Assembly (NCBI GenBank): GCA_965365275.1 | Contig: CBDUBA010000001.1 | Coordinates: 131,838-195,837, forward strand | Direction: 5' to 3' | Source of the DNA: JAGTVG01 sp965365275 | Lineage (GTDB): Bacteria; Bacteroidota; Bacteroidia; Cytophagales; Cyclobacteriaceae | Length of the DNA: 64,000 nucleotides | Shown here: positions 1-8,766 of the stretch, in pieces | How positions within the stretch are numbered: the stretch's first letter is position 1 | Layout of the letters: every line of letters starts with the position of its first letter | Program-made: the position numbers and the translations under genes | Notes under the pieces: generated by a model | The model's database searches: none | The model's input: the letters and a program-made list of their open reading frames with translations, nothing else | What the model was told of the DNA's origin: nothing

Positions 1-1444
1 TTATATCTTCATATTCGTATTTATAACCTGGTCCTAAATATAAATATCCCGCGGCACGCAAACCGTATTTCAATGTTACAGATGAACCAATATTTTGCCG
101 GTTGCTTACATAAAGATTCCATTCTGCTGCATATTTTTTGGGTAGCAGAACTTCACTGGAATCAAAATTGCTAACCACTAATCCATTTGCTGGTGTAATA
201 GAATAAAAGTTAAACTCTCCACCATAATCAATGGTATTATTTGTGTTCAGATAGTATGTAAACTGTGGTTTGAAAGAAGCAACCTGAATTCTGGATTTCC
301 ATTCAATTCTGTCAATCAGATCATCAAAGAACTCAAGGTTATAATCATATTCACTGTAATTAATACTAAAATTTGAAAAGAGCCTTCGGCTAAATAAATG
401 ATTCCAACGAAGTGATAACATCTTACTTCCCCAATCGAATCCCTGTACATCATTGGCCTTAAATACATCCCTTCCAAAGTAACCCGATAAAGATAGTTTA
501 TTGTTTTCATTAATATCATAGTGTGTATTCAAGGAGATATCATAGAAATAGAATTGAGTTTCACTATCCAACTCGTCAAAGAATGGTTTGGCTAAAAAAT
601 CAATATACGATCTTCTTCCAGTTAATATAAAAGAAGATTTATTTTTGACAATAGGAGCTTCTATTGAAAGTCTGGCAAAAATGGTTCCCAATCCACCGGA
701 CATGGAAAATCGTTTATCATTTCCATTTTTCATATTAATATCTAAAATGGAAGAAATACGTCCTCCAAATTTTGCTGGTATTCCACCTTTATACAAATTT
801 ACATCGCGAACAGCATCCGGATTGAATACAGAGAAGAAACCCAATAAATGGGAGGAATTGAAAATAGGACCATCATCGAGTAAAACAAGGTTCTGGCTTA
901 CCGTACCTCCACGAACATTAAAACCGGAAGCACCTTCTCCAACGGTACTTACTCCGGGTAGTAACTGTATGCTTTGTACAATGTCTACCTCTCCTAAAAA
1001 TGCCGGAATGGCTTTAATTGTACGAATGTCCAGTTTATTTAGGCTGATCTCATTTTGCTCTATATTGGAATGATCGATCTGCCCTATTATAACAACTTCT
1101 TCGAGTTCCCTATTTGCCTCTTCCAATTCTATATTAATTTCAGAATCACCCAAAAGGTTTATTTGCATTGTTTTAGTGATATAACCCAGATATCTGTATT
1201 CAATGGTATAATTTCCACTTTCAAGATTTAAGGAATAAAATCCAAAAGAATTTGTGGCTACACCATTATTTAATTCCTCGATAAAAACAGTTGCGCCAAA
1301 TAAAGCTTCCCCATTTGTATTATTACGGATATATCCACTGATGATAAATTTTTCATTGCCATCCTGGGATTTAACCTTATGCGAAATGAAAATGACCGAA
1401 ATCACTAAAAAAGAAAAAAATATTCTTGAAATGTGGTAAATCAT
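1..1444 (-). CDS. TonB-dependent receptor with carboxypeptidase-like N-domain (3' end outside window)
   Basis: This is an outer-membrane active-transport receptor; about 481 codons are present and the C-terminal half of the barrel lies beyond the left edge. I read it by translating the minus strand without interruption from an ATG at 1444, which gives a hydrophobic signal peptide (MIYHISRIFFSFLVISV). An in-frame ATG at 1501 would add 19 residues and is less likely. After the signal come a carboxypeptidase D regulatory-like beta-sandwich (ISGYIRNNTNGEALFGATV), a plug domain (LPGVSTVGEGASGFNVRGG, then GGIPAKFGGRISS) and the first barrel strands. It is colinear with the receptor at 2541-4946 and clearly paralogous to it. 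The 161-nt gap to the DUF4249 gene upstream suggests the same transcription unit. The substrate cannot be read from the sequence. Confidence 0.9.
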   Translation of the reverse strand, partial: MIYHISRIFFSFLVISVIFISHKVKSQDGNEKFIISGYIRNNTNGEALFGATVFIEELNNGVATNSFGFYSLNLESGNYTIEYRYLGYITKTMQINLLGDSEINIELEEANRELEEVVIIGQIDHSNIEQNEISLNKLDIRTIKAIPAFLGEVDIVQSIQLLPGVSTVGEGASGFNVRGGTVSQNLVLLDDGPIFNSSHLLGFFSVFNPDAVRDVNLYKGGIPAKFGGRISSILDINMKNGNDKRFSMSGGLGTIFARLSIEAPIVKNKSSFILTGRRSYIDFLAKPFFDELDSETQFYFYDISLNTHYDINENNKLSLSGYFGRDVFKANDVQGFDWGSKMLSLRWNHLFSRRLFSNFSINYSEYDYNLEFFDDLIDRIEWKSRIQVASFKPQFTYYLNTNNTIDYGGEFNFYSITPANGLVVSNFDSSEVLLPKKYAAEWNLYVSNRQNIGSSVTLKYGLRAAGYLYLGPGYKYEYEDI

Positions 1445-1605
1445 CAACTTTGAATAGACCGCTATTACTTGACAAAAGAATAAATTAAGGAAATCCAGCA
1501 TTTTAATCTCTATCCAACAGCCATCTTCCTACAGGATGAAGATAATAAAAACTCTTGATTATGTTATATAATATAGTAAAAAAATCCTAATAGGTTTGAT
1601 TTAGC

Positions 1606-2541
1606 CTACTCTACAGGTAAATTATCAGGATCCAACCAGTTGGCTTTACTTGAAACAGCCGCTACATTGAAAAAACCGATCAATGGTTGATTATTGGTGA
1701 CATCGACAACATTGGTTACCACATTTGATAGTGGTGTTGCGAATAATTCAGCGAATCCTCCAGGCCTGTCAATCTGAACCCTGACCTGCGTCAAATAATA
1801 AAATGCAAAGTTCGATATGGAATGAATCTCAACATAAACTGAATCTCCTGGGGCATAAGGAGAAAGAAATTCATCATTTTCATCCTGTTCGAAAGGATTT
1901 ATACCATCACGGATTGGCTGAATAAAAGTGATTCCATCTACTACACTTCCAGCACTGAACGCTGCATCATAAGCAATATTTATTTCACTTGGTTTGTTTA
2001 GATAAACACCATTTTTATATGCCTTGATCCAGTATGTATCACCCGGTCCTAATGGATCCACTGCATAGACTTGTGCAAAATAGGAATCAGGGAAAAAACT
2101 ATTTCCTTCTTCGAATCTGAAGCTGATGCTATCAATCTCAGGTACGCGGTTCATGGTGCTGGCTGCTTCGAGAATTGTATTCTCGTAACTTATTGTCAGG
2201 GTATACTGATTTCCAATCTTACCAAAGGTTTCGGAATCTGATGGTGGAGTCCATGTGTATTCTCCCTCAGTGGTCTCAGATTCTATAAACACATATTCAT
2301 TGTTTTCGTTATCAGTTATTCTGATATCAGCACCAGTGATTCCCGGAAATTCACTATTATCAAAATAGGGTAAGGTCTTATTCAGCCTGATGATTTGAGG
2401 TTCATTTTTATTCGTGATCCAAGCATCCACAAAGGTTAAGGGAGGAGCTTCAGGCAATTCCGGTTCTATATTTTTCTCACAGCCCCAAATAAGAATCATC
2501 GAAATTAATATGGCTATATAATTAAATCTAATCATCTTCAT
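1606..2541 (-). CDS. DUF4249-type lipoprotein partnered with TonB receptor
   Basis: This 311-residue lipoprotein has a signal peptide ending in the lipobox ILIWGC (Cys21). The mature protein is beta-rich and begins with the EPELPEAPP linker typical of DUF4249 proteins. These are encoded beside TonB receptors in Bacteroidota, and their molecular role is not established. The start codon overlaps the receptor's stop by one base (TAATG), so translation is probably coupled. By position it is likely a surface- or periplasm-facing partner of the receptor at 2541-4946, perhaps a substrate-binding accessory comparable to SusD, but it shows no SusD-like sequence. The DUF4249 assignment is from recognition of the sequence pattern. 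Confidence 0.8.
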   Translation of the reverse strand: MKMIRFNYIAILISMILIWGCEKNIEPELPEAPPLTFVDAWITNKNEPQIIRLNKTLPYFDNSEFPGITGADIRITDNENNEYVFIESETTEGEYTWTPPSDSETFGKIGNQYTLTISYENTILEAASTMNRVPEIDSISFRFEEGNSFFPDSYFAQVYAVDPLGPGDTYWIKAYKNGVYLNKPSEINIAYDAAFSAGSVVDGITFIQPIRDGINPFEQDENDEFLSPYAPGDSVYVEIHSISNFAFYYLTQVRVQIDRPGGFAELFATPLSNVVTNVVDVTNNQPLIGFFNVAAVSSKANWLDPDNLPVE

Positions 2542-4946
2542 TAAAACTTAAAATTATATGATATTGCAGGGATAATCGTTCCTATGATAGCCAGTTGAGT
2601 ACCATATGTAGGCACCGGCTCGCCAGCTGCAGGTCTGTCTGTACCCTGTGAGAAGTAAATTGAAAAGGGATTTTCCCTTGCATATGCATTATAAACACCA
2701 AATACCCAGTAATCTCTGTTTTTCCTCTCTTTCCCATTCTTTTTGTATTTTTTACCATTTAGGATAACTGAAATATCCAGCCTGTGGTAATCGGGGATTC
2801 TGGTATTATTCCTGCTACTTAAATAGTTATAAGGTATTACATATTCCTGGCTTTGAAATCTGGATGTTGGAAATGTAGTAGGTGTACCTGAAATGTAAGT
2901 GAAGCTGGCAGAGAAGGTCCATCTTTCATTTAGATCATAAAAACCCGTGACTTTCAAATTGTGGAGTTGGTCAAAACGAGTTGGATACCACTCATTATTA
3001 TTTATACTATTTACTTTGAGCTCCGATCGTCCCAATGTATAGCTAATCCAACCGTTTAGTTTCCCGGTGTTTTTCTTGACATAAAATTCCAGGCCATAAG
3101 CCCGACCTATGCCTAATAAAAGATCTCCTTCAAGATATTGGTTAATCAAAAGATCTGCTCCGTCAATATATTCTATCTGGTTATCCGTAGTTCTATAATA
3201 CGCTTCAACAGAGGTCTCATAATCATTGTTTATTCCAAAATTCTTAAAGAATCCAATAGCATATTGGTTAGCCAGTTCTGGTTTTATATTATTTGTTCCG
3301 GGAACCCAGACATCAAGTGGGTTAGATGCAGTTGTATTAGATATGAGATGAATATTTTGTGATAACCTGTTATATGAGGCTTTGATAGAGTTCCTTTGAT
3401 TGATTTGATATTTCAAAGAAATCCTTGGTTCTAAGTTGAAATAATTCTGGATTACTTCCTTTCCTTCAACCCTGGTCTCAGATACTAGATTCTGCCTTTG
3501 TCCGGGAATGATCGTTTCAAATTCATAGATATAACCGGGACCGATATAGGAATATCCTGATCCTCTCAAACCATATTGTAATCCAAATTGATCACCGAAA
3601 TTTAGTTCGTTATTGAAGTATATACTCCATTCCAATGCATATTTCAATGGCAAGCTAATATCAGTAGCCTCACCATTGCTTATTCCAATTGCATTTGCCG
3701 GAGTAAATATATAATAGTTTAGTTCTGCCCCGAAATCCCAGATATTGTTTGAATTTACAAAAAATGTTAGATTAGGTTTGAATGATAATGTTCTGATTTT
3801 CGAATTCCATTCGAACTTGTCGAGGTTATCCTCACCAAAAGCCAGTGAATAATCATAATCACTGAATATGAAATTCATATTAGAAAATAATCTGTCATTG
3901 AAAATATGATTCCACCTAAGGGTAGCTGTATTGTTTCCCCAGCTGAATCCTTGATTTGCATCAAATTTGAATACATCTCTTCCTAAGTAACCTGAAAGGA
4001 AAATTTTGTCTTTTTTCCCTAAATCGTAATTAGCTTTAAGTGTTAGGTCATAGAAATATAACTGCGCGCCCTCACTAAGAACATCCGTGAAAAGTTTAGC
4101 GAAAACATCAATATAAGATCGTCTGCCTGCAATTATAAAAGAACCTTTGTCTTTAACTATGGGAGCTTCAACTGTAAGACGTGAAAATATAGTACCAATA
4201 CCTCCCTGTGCACCAAATCTTTTATTGTTCCCATCCCTGAGTCGGATATCAAGTACTGAAGAAATTCTCCCCCCGTATCGTGCCGGAATACCCCCTTTAT
4301 AGAGCTTTACATCAGTAACTGCATCCGGGTTGAAGACAGAAAAGAATCCCAAGAGATGGGAGGAATTATAAATTGGTGCCTCATCCTGTAATATTAGATT
4401 CTGACCTACACTTCCACCCCTTACATTAAATCCGGCGGCTCCTTCTCCGACAGTGCTTACACCCGGCAGGCGCTGAAGACTTTGTATAATATCAACTTCG
4501 CCCAGCAAAGCAGGAATTTTTTCTATGGTCTTTATATCCAATTTATTTACACTCATATCGACGCGCCTGACATTCGTGTTAGTTTTACCGATCACAACCA
4601 CTTCTTCCAATTGTTTGGAATCTTCTATTAGTTCTATGTTTAACTCCGTATTTTTATTCAGAGTTATTTCTTTAGTAACTGTTAAAAAGCCTATATACCT
4701 GAATTCAATTGTATAAGTCCCCTCTTCCAGAGTTACTGAATAAAAACCGTACATATTTGTGGTCGCGCCCCCTTTAAGTTCTGGAATGTACACAGTTGCT
4801 CCTATTAGTGCTTCGCCGGTGGAGGCATCTGTTATATATCCTGCAATACTAATCTTGTCTGATAGTTCTGTGTCAGAATCATCAGCAAAACTGAACTGGC
4901 TACCTAATAAAAAAACTATTGTTAGTAACTTAATTATCTTTCTCAA
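2541..4946 (-). CDS. TonB-dependent receptor with carboxypeptidase-like N-domain
   Basis: This is a full-length 801-residue outer-membrane receptor for TonB/ExbBD-energised uptake. Residues 1-21 are a Sec signal peptide. Residues ~32-110 form a carboxypeptidase regulatory-like domain (ISIAGYITDASTGEALIGA). Residues ~115-240 are the plug, with the linker LEEVVVIGKTNTNVRR, the stretch LPGVSTVGEGAAGFNVRGG and GGIPARYGGRISSVLDI. The remainder is a beta-barrel ending in the aromatic SYNFKF, as expected for a BAM substrate. The protein is shorter than SusC (about 1000 residues) and its partner is DUF4249 rather than SusD, so it belongs to the non-Sus branch. Its substrate is unknown. A truncated paralogue follows at 1-1444. 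Confidence 0.93.
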   Translation of the reverse strand: MRKIIKLLTIVFLLGSQFSFADDSDTELSDKISIAGYITDASTGEALIGATVYIPELKGGATTNMYGFYSVTLEEGTYTIEFRYIGFLTVTKEITLNKNTELNIELIEDSKQLEEVVVIGKTNTNVRRVDMSVNKLDIKTIEKIPALLGEVDIIQSLQRLPGVSTVGEGAAGFNVRGGSVGQNLILQDEAPIYNSSHLLGFFSVFNPDAVTDVKLYKGGIPARYGGRISSVLDIRLRDGNNKRFGAQGGIGTIFSRLTVEAPIVKDKGSFIIAGRRSYIDVFAKLFTDVLSEGAQLYFYDLTLKANYDLGKKDKIFLSGYLGRDVFKFDANQGFSWGNNTATLRWNHIFNDRLFSNMNFIFSDYDYSLAFGEDNLDKFEWNSKIRTLSFKPNLTFFVNSNNIWDFGAELNYYIFTPANAIGISNGEATDISLPLKYALEWSIYFNNELNFGDQFGLQYGLRGSGYSYIGPGYIYEFETIIPGQRQNLVSETRVEGKEVIQNYFNLEPRISLKYQINQRNSIKASYNRLSQNIHLISNTTASNPLDVWVPGTNNIKPELANQYAIGFFKNFGINNDYETSVEAYYRTTDNQIEYIDGADLLINQYLEGDLLLGIGRAYGLEFYVKKNTGKLNGWISYTLGRSELKVNSINNNEWYPTRFDQLHNLKVTGFYDLNERWTFSASFTYISGTPTTFPTSRFQSQEYVIPYNYLSSRNNTRIPDYHRLDISVILNGKKYKKNGKERKNRDYWVFGVYNAYARENPFSIYFSQGTDRPAAGEPVPTYGTQLAIIGTIIPAISYNFKF

Positions 4947-5132
4947 GAGCTTGACTTATTAACATTTTAAACTTTTAGACAGAAAACCAAAATATTGCCG
5001 TTTTGTTAATAGAATAAATAGAAATATAAACAAAAAAAATTGCAACCAGGCATCTTAGATATTAAAGGATTATGAATCAAAAGGTTTCATTTTTTATGTT
5101 ATTATTTCGTTAGGGGTAAAAAATGAAGCCAA

Positions 5133-6002
5133 TTAATCCTCAATAATGGCAGAGAAATAATCATCTATATCGCAAAGTTTTTCGCTTAGGAGCCATAATC
5201 TTTGTGCATCTTCCTTTATATAAGATCTCTTTGAAGATTTCTTTATCTTACTTTTATCCCAGTATTTTCCTGAAATACCTTTGACATCATCCGAAGATGC
5301 AAGATATATTGAAGTTTCAGCTCCTTCTGCAGGTGTAATCCCTCCTAAACGACGTAATTTCCAGGCCAGGCCATGCAAAGCAACAGTATGCTTTAATCCA
5401 ATATTCGTTTTTACCAAACCTGGCTGCAAACAATTAATACATATTTTCTCCAAGGGTTTACGTCTGTTGAATTCATAAGTAAACAAGATATTAGCCAATT
5501 TAGATTGGGAATATGCTCTTAAACCATGGTACTTTTTAGTTAGATTAATATCATTAAAGTGAATCTTTCCACTAAAGTGTGAGTCTGATCCAACATTGAT
5601 AATTCTGGGATCTTCTGAATTTGCCAGAGCGGGCAACAGTAAATACGTTAAATAAAAATAGGCAAGGTGATTAACTGCAAATTGCATTTCTATGTTTTCA
5701 TCAGTGTATGTAAGGTTTGAATACCAAGTCCCTGCATTATTAATTAACACATCAATTTTATCATACTTACCCAATATTCCTTTTGCTCCTTTTTTTATTT
5801 CTTTTTGTGAGCTTAAGTCTGCAACAATTCCCTCCACATTCTTATGTCCGGATTCCGTTTTGATCCTATCAATAGTAGTTTTTACTCTTGATTCATCTTT
5901 CGAAATAATCACAAGATCTGTTTTCATTTTTGCTAGCCCGAGTGCAGTTTCATAGCCAATTCCAGCATTCGCACCAGTGATAACGCATAATTTTCCTTTC
6001 AT
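5133..6002 (-). CDS. Short-chain dehydrogenase/reductase (retinol-dehydrogenase-like)
   Basis: This 289-residue classical SDR is an NAD(P)-dependent alcohol/ketone oxidoreductase and is cytoplasmic. The Rossmann motif TGANAGIG is at residues 9-16, NNAG at 88-91, and the catalytic YxxxK (YSQSK) at 164-168 with a Ser-rich strand before it (NVGSDSH). The LRAYSQSKLANILFTYEFNRR context resembles retinol-dehydrogenase/WW-oxidoreductase-like SDRs. It is the last gene of a tight minus-strand operon: the gap to the sulfatase is 6 nt, and the sulfatase itself is 4 nt from the histidine kinase gene. Its substrate is unknown. A role linked to the sulfatase or to the signal sensed by the two-component system is inferred only from position. 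Confidence 0.9.
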   Translation of the reverse strand: MKGKLCVITGANAGIGYETALGLAKMKTDLVIISKDESRVKTTIDRIKTESGHKNVEGIVADLSSQKEIKKGAKGILGKYDKIDVLINNAGTWYSNLTYTDENIEMQFAVNHLAYFYLTYLLLPALANSEDPRIINVGSDSHFSGKIHFNDINLTKKYHGLRAYSQSKLANILFTYEFNRRKPLEKICINCLQPGLVKTNIGLKHTVALHGLAWKLRRLGGITPAEGAETSIYLASSDDVKGISGKYWDKSKIKKSSKRSYIKEDAQRLWLLSEKLCDIDDYFSAIIED

Positions 6003-6008
6003 AGATTA

Positions 6009-7418
6009 TTATTTCTTAATCAGATACTGTGGATTATCGATCCATCCGGCAGGTCTTTGATTATTACCTTGATTGTCATTATCACCCAAATCCTGCCTTA
6101 TCCTTTGAGCTATTTCATTTAATTCCTCTAATTTGTCAGGATATTTTAAACTTAAATCAATCTGTTCCTGAAGATCTGATCCCAAATTCACCAATTTTGA
6201 TATCTGTCCCGATCCTTCGCTTAATATCTCATTCCACCTGGTTTGCTTTATTTTGAGTGGCAAAAACAATTTCCAATTACCTTTTCTAACTGCCTGTAAT
6301 TGATCTCTGTAGTAATAGTAGAATTCTCTATTCCTGAAGGTCAGATCACTACCTTCTTTTAATAGTCTGACCATGCTTTCACCATCGATTTTCCGGGAAG
6401 TATCAAGATCATAGTCAACAATTTCAGCAAATGTAGGTAAAAAATCCATGATGGAGGTAAAGGTGCTGTCTTTAGTTCCTTTACTGTATAACTTTTCCCA
6501 TTTAATAATGCAGGGGACTCTGAATCCACCTTCATAATTGCTGCCCTTCCATCCAGTCAAAGGTATGTTACTACCTCCAAATGGTTTTGCAGCTCCATTA
6601 TCAGATGTAAAGACTACAATAGTATTATCTGAAATATTTAAAGAATCAAGTATATACATAATTCGTCCGACAGAATAATCTATCTCTTCAATAGCATCAC
6701 CATATATCCCATTCAAGGATTTTCCCTCAAATTCTGATGATGCATATATTGGATTATGCGGCATGTTATAAGGGATATAAGCAAAGAATGGGGTTTTATT
6801 ATTATTCCTGATAAATTCAATAGCCTTGTTAGTACACCATTGAGTGAGATATCTCTGATCGACCGGAGCTTTTATCACTGTATTGTTATGAACAAACGGT
6901 AAAGGAGGATCACCCCTTTCTTTCCAATCCATATCATTACTGTAGGGAACGCCGAAATACGTATCAAAACCATGATTAAGTGGCAAAAAACTATTTTGAT
7001 CACCTAAATGCCATTTCCCGAAACATCCGGTTGCATACCCTTTCGATCTTAGTATTTCTGCAATTGTAATTTCATCCGGATTAAGACCTTTATTAGAACC
7101 TGGGATGAGCACACAATGATTCTTGGAATCCCGGTGAAGGCTAACACGTCTCGGATAACTTCCGGTTAGAAAAGCTGCTCTGGTTGGAGTGCACACACTG
7201 GCAGCTGCATAAAAATCCGTAAAACAAAGACCTTCTTCCGCCAAACCATCGAGATTGGGGGTTTTGTGGAGTTCATTCCCATAACAACCCAGATCTCCGT
7301 AACCAAGATCATCTGCAAGAATAAACACGATATTCGGAAGATCTTCTGGATTTTCGATTTGTTCACAGGAAAAACAAAACATGAATTGAAGTAAAAATAT
7401 ATAATATATCTTGTTCAT
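6009..7418 (-). CDS. Type I (formylglycine) sulfatase, exported
   Basis: This 469-residue arylsulfatase-family enzyme hydrolyses sulfate esters, probably on a glycan, outside the cytoplasm. The signal region ends in FCFSC, so Cys18 may be a lipidation site. The metal-binding aspartates are in LADDLGYGDLG (Asp36-Asp37). The C-x-P-x-R formylglycine motif is CTPTR at residues 76-80, followed by AAFLTGSYP. KWHLG and the later FTSDNGAAKP supply further active-site residues. The cysteine must be converted to formylglycine by a maturase that is not encoded here. Unusually, it is packed between a two-component system and an SDR, with gaps of 4 and 6 nt, rather than in a polysaccharide utilisation locus. 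The sulfated substrate cannot be deduced. Confidence 0.92.
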   Translation of the reverse strand: MNKIYYIFLLQFMFCFSCEQIENPEDLPNIVFILADDLGYGDLGCYGNELHKTPNLDGLAEEGLCFTDFYAAASVCTPTRAAFLTGSYPRRVSLHRDSKNHCVLIPGSNKGLNPDEITIAEILRSKGYATGCFGKWHLGDQNSFLPLNHGFDTYFGVPYSNDMDWKERGDPPLPFVHNNTVIKAPVDQRYLTQWCTNKAIEFIRNNNKTPFFAYIPYNMPHNPIYASSEFEGKSLNGIYGDAIEEIDYSVGRIMYILDSLNISDNTIVVFTSDNGAAKPFGGSNIPLTGWKGSNYEGGFRVPCIIKWEKLYSKGTKDSTFTSIMDFLPTFAEIVDYDLDTSRKIDGESMVRLLKEGSDLTFRNREFYYYYRDQLQAVRKGNWKLFLPLKIKQTRWNEILSEGSGQISKLVNLGSDLQEQIDLSLKYPDKLEELNEIAQRIRQDLGDNDNQGNNQRPAGWIDNPQYLIKK

Positions 7419-7422
7419 TTCC

Positions 7423-8766
7423 TTAGAAAATTAACGTGATTTTGGTTCCCTCCCCCTCATGACTGACCAAGTTAATAAAACCATCGTGTGCTTTCATAAT
7501 CTGTCTTGATAATGTCAGACCAATGCCGGATCCATCTTGCCTGGTCGTAAAAAATGGCATAAAAACATAATCGAGCATATTAAAAGGAATACCACATCCA
7601 TTATCTTCAATTGTTATCAAAGATCTGTCGTTTATATAGGAGGAAATCAGGTTTATTTTAGGTTTTTTGGTCTCAGATAAAGCGTGGGATGAGTTTTTCA
7701 GTAAATTAATCAATACCTGGGAAATCATTTTTTTATCCATATAGATATTAAGATCGGAGGGGTCAATTTTTACATTTATTTTTATGCTGTGATTTAATAA
7801 ACTACTCTTTAATAAATCCAATAGCTCATCAAATAGTTCAGAAACTTTTACTTCCTCAAACTCCGGCTTTGGAATATCTGTAATGGTTTTATAATCATCC
7901 ACAAATTTTGATAATCCCAAACTCCTGCTATATATGGCGTTTAACCCGGATTGCATATTTTCAAATTCTTCAGAGGTTAACTTTTTCTGTTTTTTATCTG
8001 CCTGTTTTGAAATTGTCTTAAGCAATGATGAAGAAACCAGCTTCATAGGACTTACGGAATTGACAATCTCATGTGTCAAAACCTTAATCAACTTTTGCCA
8101 TGCTTGGGATTCACTTTCTTCGAGCTCTGAATGTATATTTTGAAGGGATGCCAGTTTGATTCTTTCGCCTGAGATGGTAAATTCTGATACACTTACGTAT
8201 AAACTTATTAATTCATCACCACGCAAAATTTTTAGAAGTTCTCGTCGACCAGGTTTCAGATTGTCCAATTTATCTGGCATATCCTCCCTTATGGTCTTCA
8301 ACCCAGATAAATTGCCTATATGAGGCACATTCAATAGCTGTTTGGCTGCCATATTAAATAACTTTACATGATTATTAGAATCCCAGGCAAGTAGTCCGGT
8401 ATCGACATGCTTGATGACATGATCAAAATATTGGTGTTCAATCTCCTTTTCTATCTTGAGCTGATTAAATAGATCGATGATCCTGTTAAATTCTTTATAT
8501 ATTGGTTTAAAGGGTAATTTTCTATTTTTATAAAATGTTAATGAACTATCCTTAAAGTGAAATGATTGAAGGAATAACAGTAGGTTTTTATTTGTTGTAT
8601 TGATATATCTTATTAAATATAGAATTTCGATTATCCATAATATGGCTAAACTAATGGAGGTTACAATTTTATTAGGTTGCCCGATGGCCCACATAAAAGC
8701 ATACGAGGTAATGGCAATAATGAATGAGAAGAAAATAATATTAATATTAAATCGACTAGAGTTCAT
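7423..8766 (-). CDS. Membrane sensor histidine kinase (NtrY/NtrB-like)
   Basis: This 447-residue kinase is the sensor partner of the upstream NtrC-type regulator. Two membrane helices (about residues 8-28 and 34-53) leave almost no periplasmic loop, so it probably senses a membrane or cytoplasmic signal. A PAS-like segment spans residues ~110-210. The H-box is KVLTHEIVNSVSPM with phospho-acceptor His232. The ATPase domain has an N-box (LINLLKNSSHAL, ~352-363), DNGCGIP at 388-394 and GSGIGL at 412-417. The start overlaps the regulator gene by 11 nt, so they are co-translated. A sulfatase gene follows after 4 nt. The architecture matches the small NtrY-like kinases that pair with sigma-54 activators. 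Confidence 0.92.
   Translation of the reverse strand: MNSSRFNINIIFFSFIIAITSYAFMWAIGQPNKIVTSISLAILWIIEILYLIRYINTTNKNLLLFLQSFHFKDSSLTFYKNRKLPFKPIYKEFNRIIDLFNQLKIEKEIEHQYFDHVIKHVDTGLLAWDSNNHVKLFNMAAKQLLNVPHIGNLSGLKTIREDMPDKLDNLKPGRRELLKILRGDELISLYVSVSEFTISGERIKLASLQNIHSELEESESQAWQKLIKVLTHEIVNSVSPMKLVSSSLLKTISKQADKKQKKLTSEEFENMQSGLNAIYSRSLGLSKFVDDYKTITDIPKPEFEEVKVSELFDELLDLLKSSLLNHSIKINVKIDPSDLNIYMDKKMISQVLINLLKNSSHALSETKKPKINLISSYINDRSLITIEDNGCGIPFNMLDYVFMPFFTTRQDGSGIGLTLSRQIMKAHDGFINLVSHEGEGTKITLIF

Noticed and set aside
588..1073. 161-codon open frame on the plus strand
   Set aside because: It is the antisense of the truncated TonB receptor and its composition is that of a shadow frame.
4611..4630. 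TTCCAA-N4-TTGGAA palindrome resembling the regulator site
   Set aside because: It is inside the TonB receptor coding sequence, lacks the TGTTGGA arms and has no TGGCA element near it.
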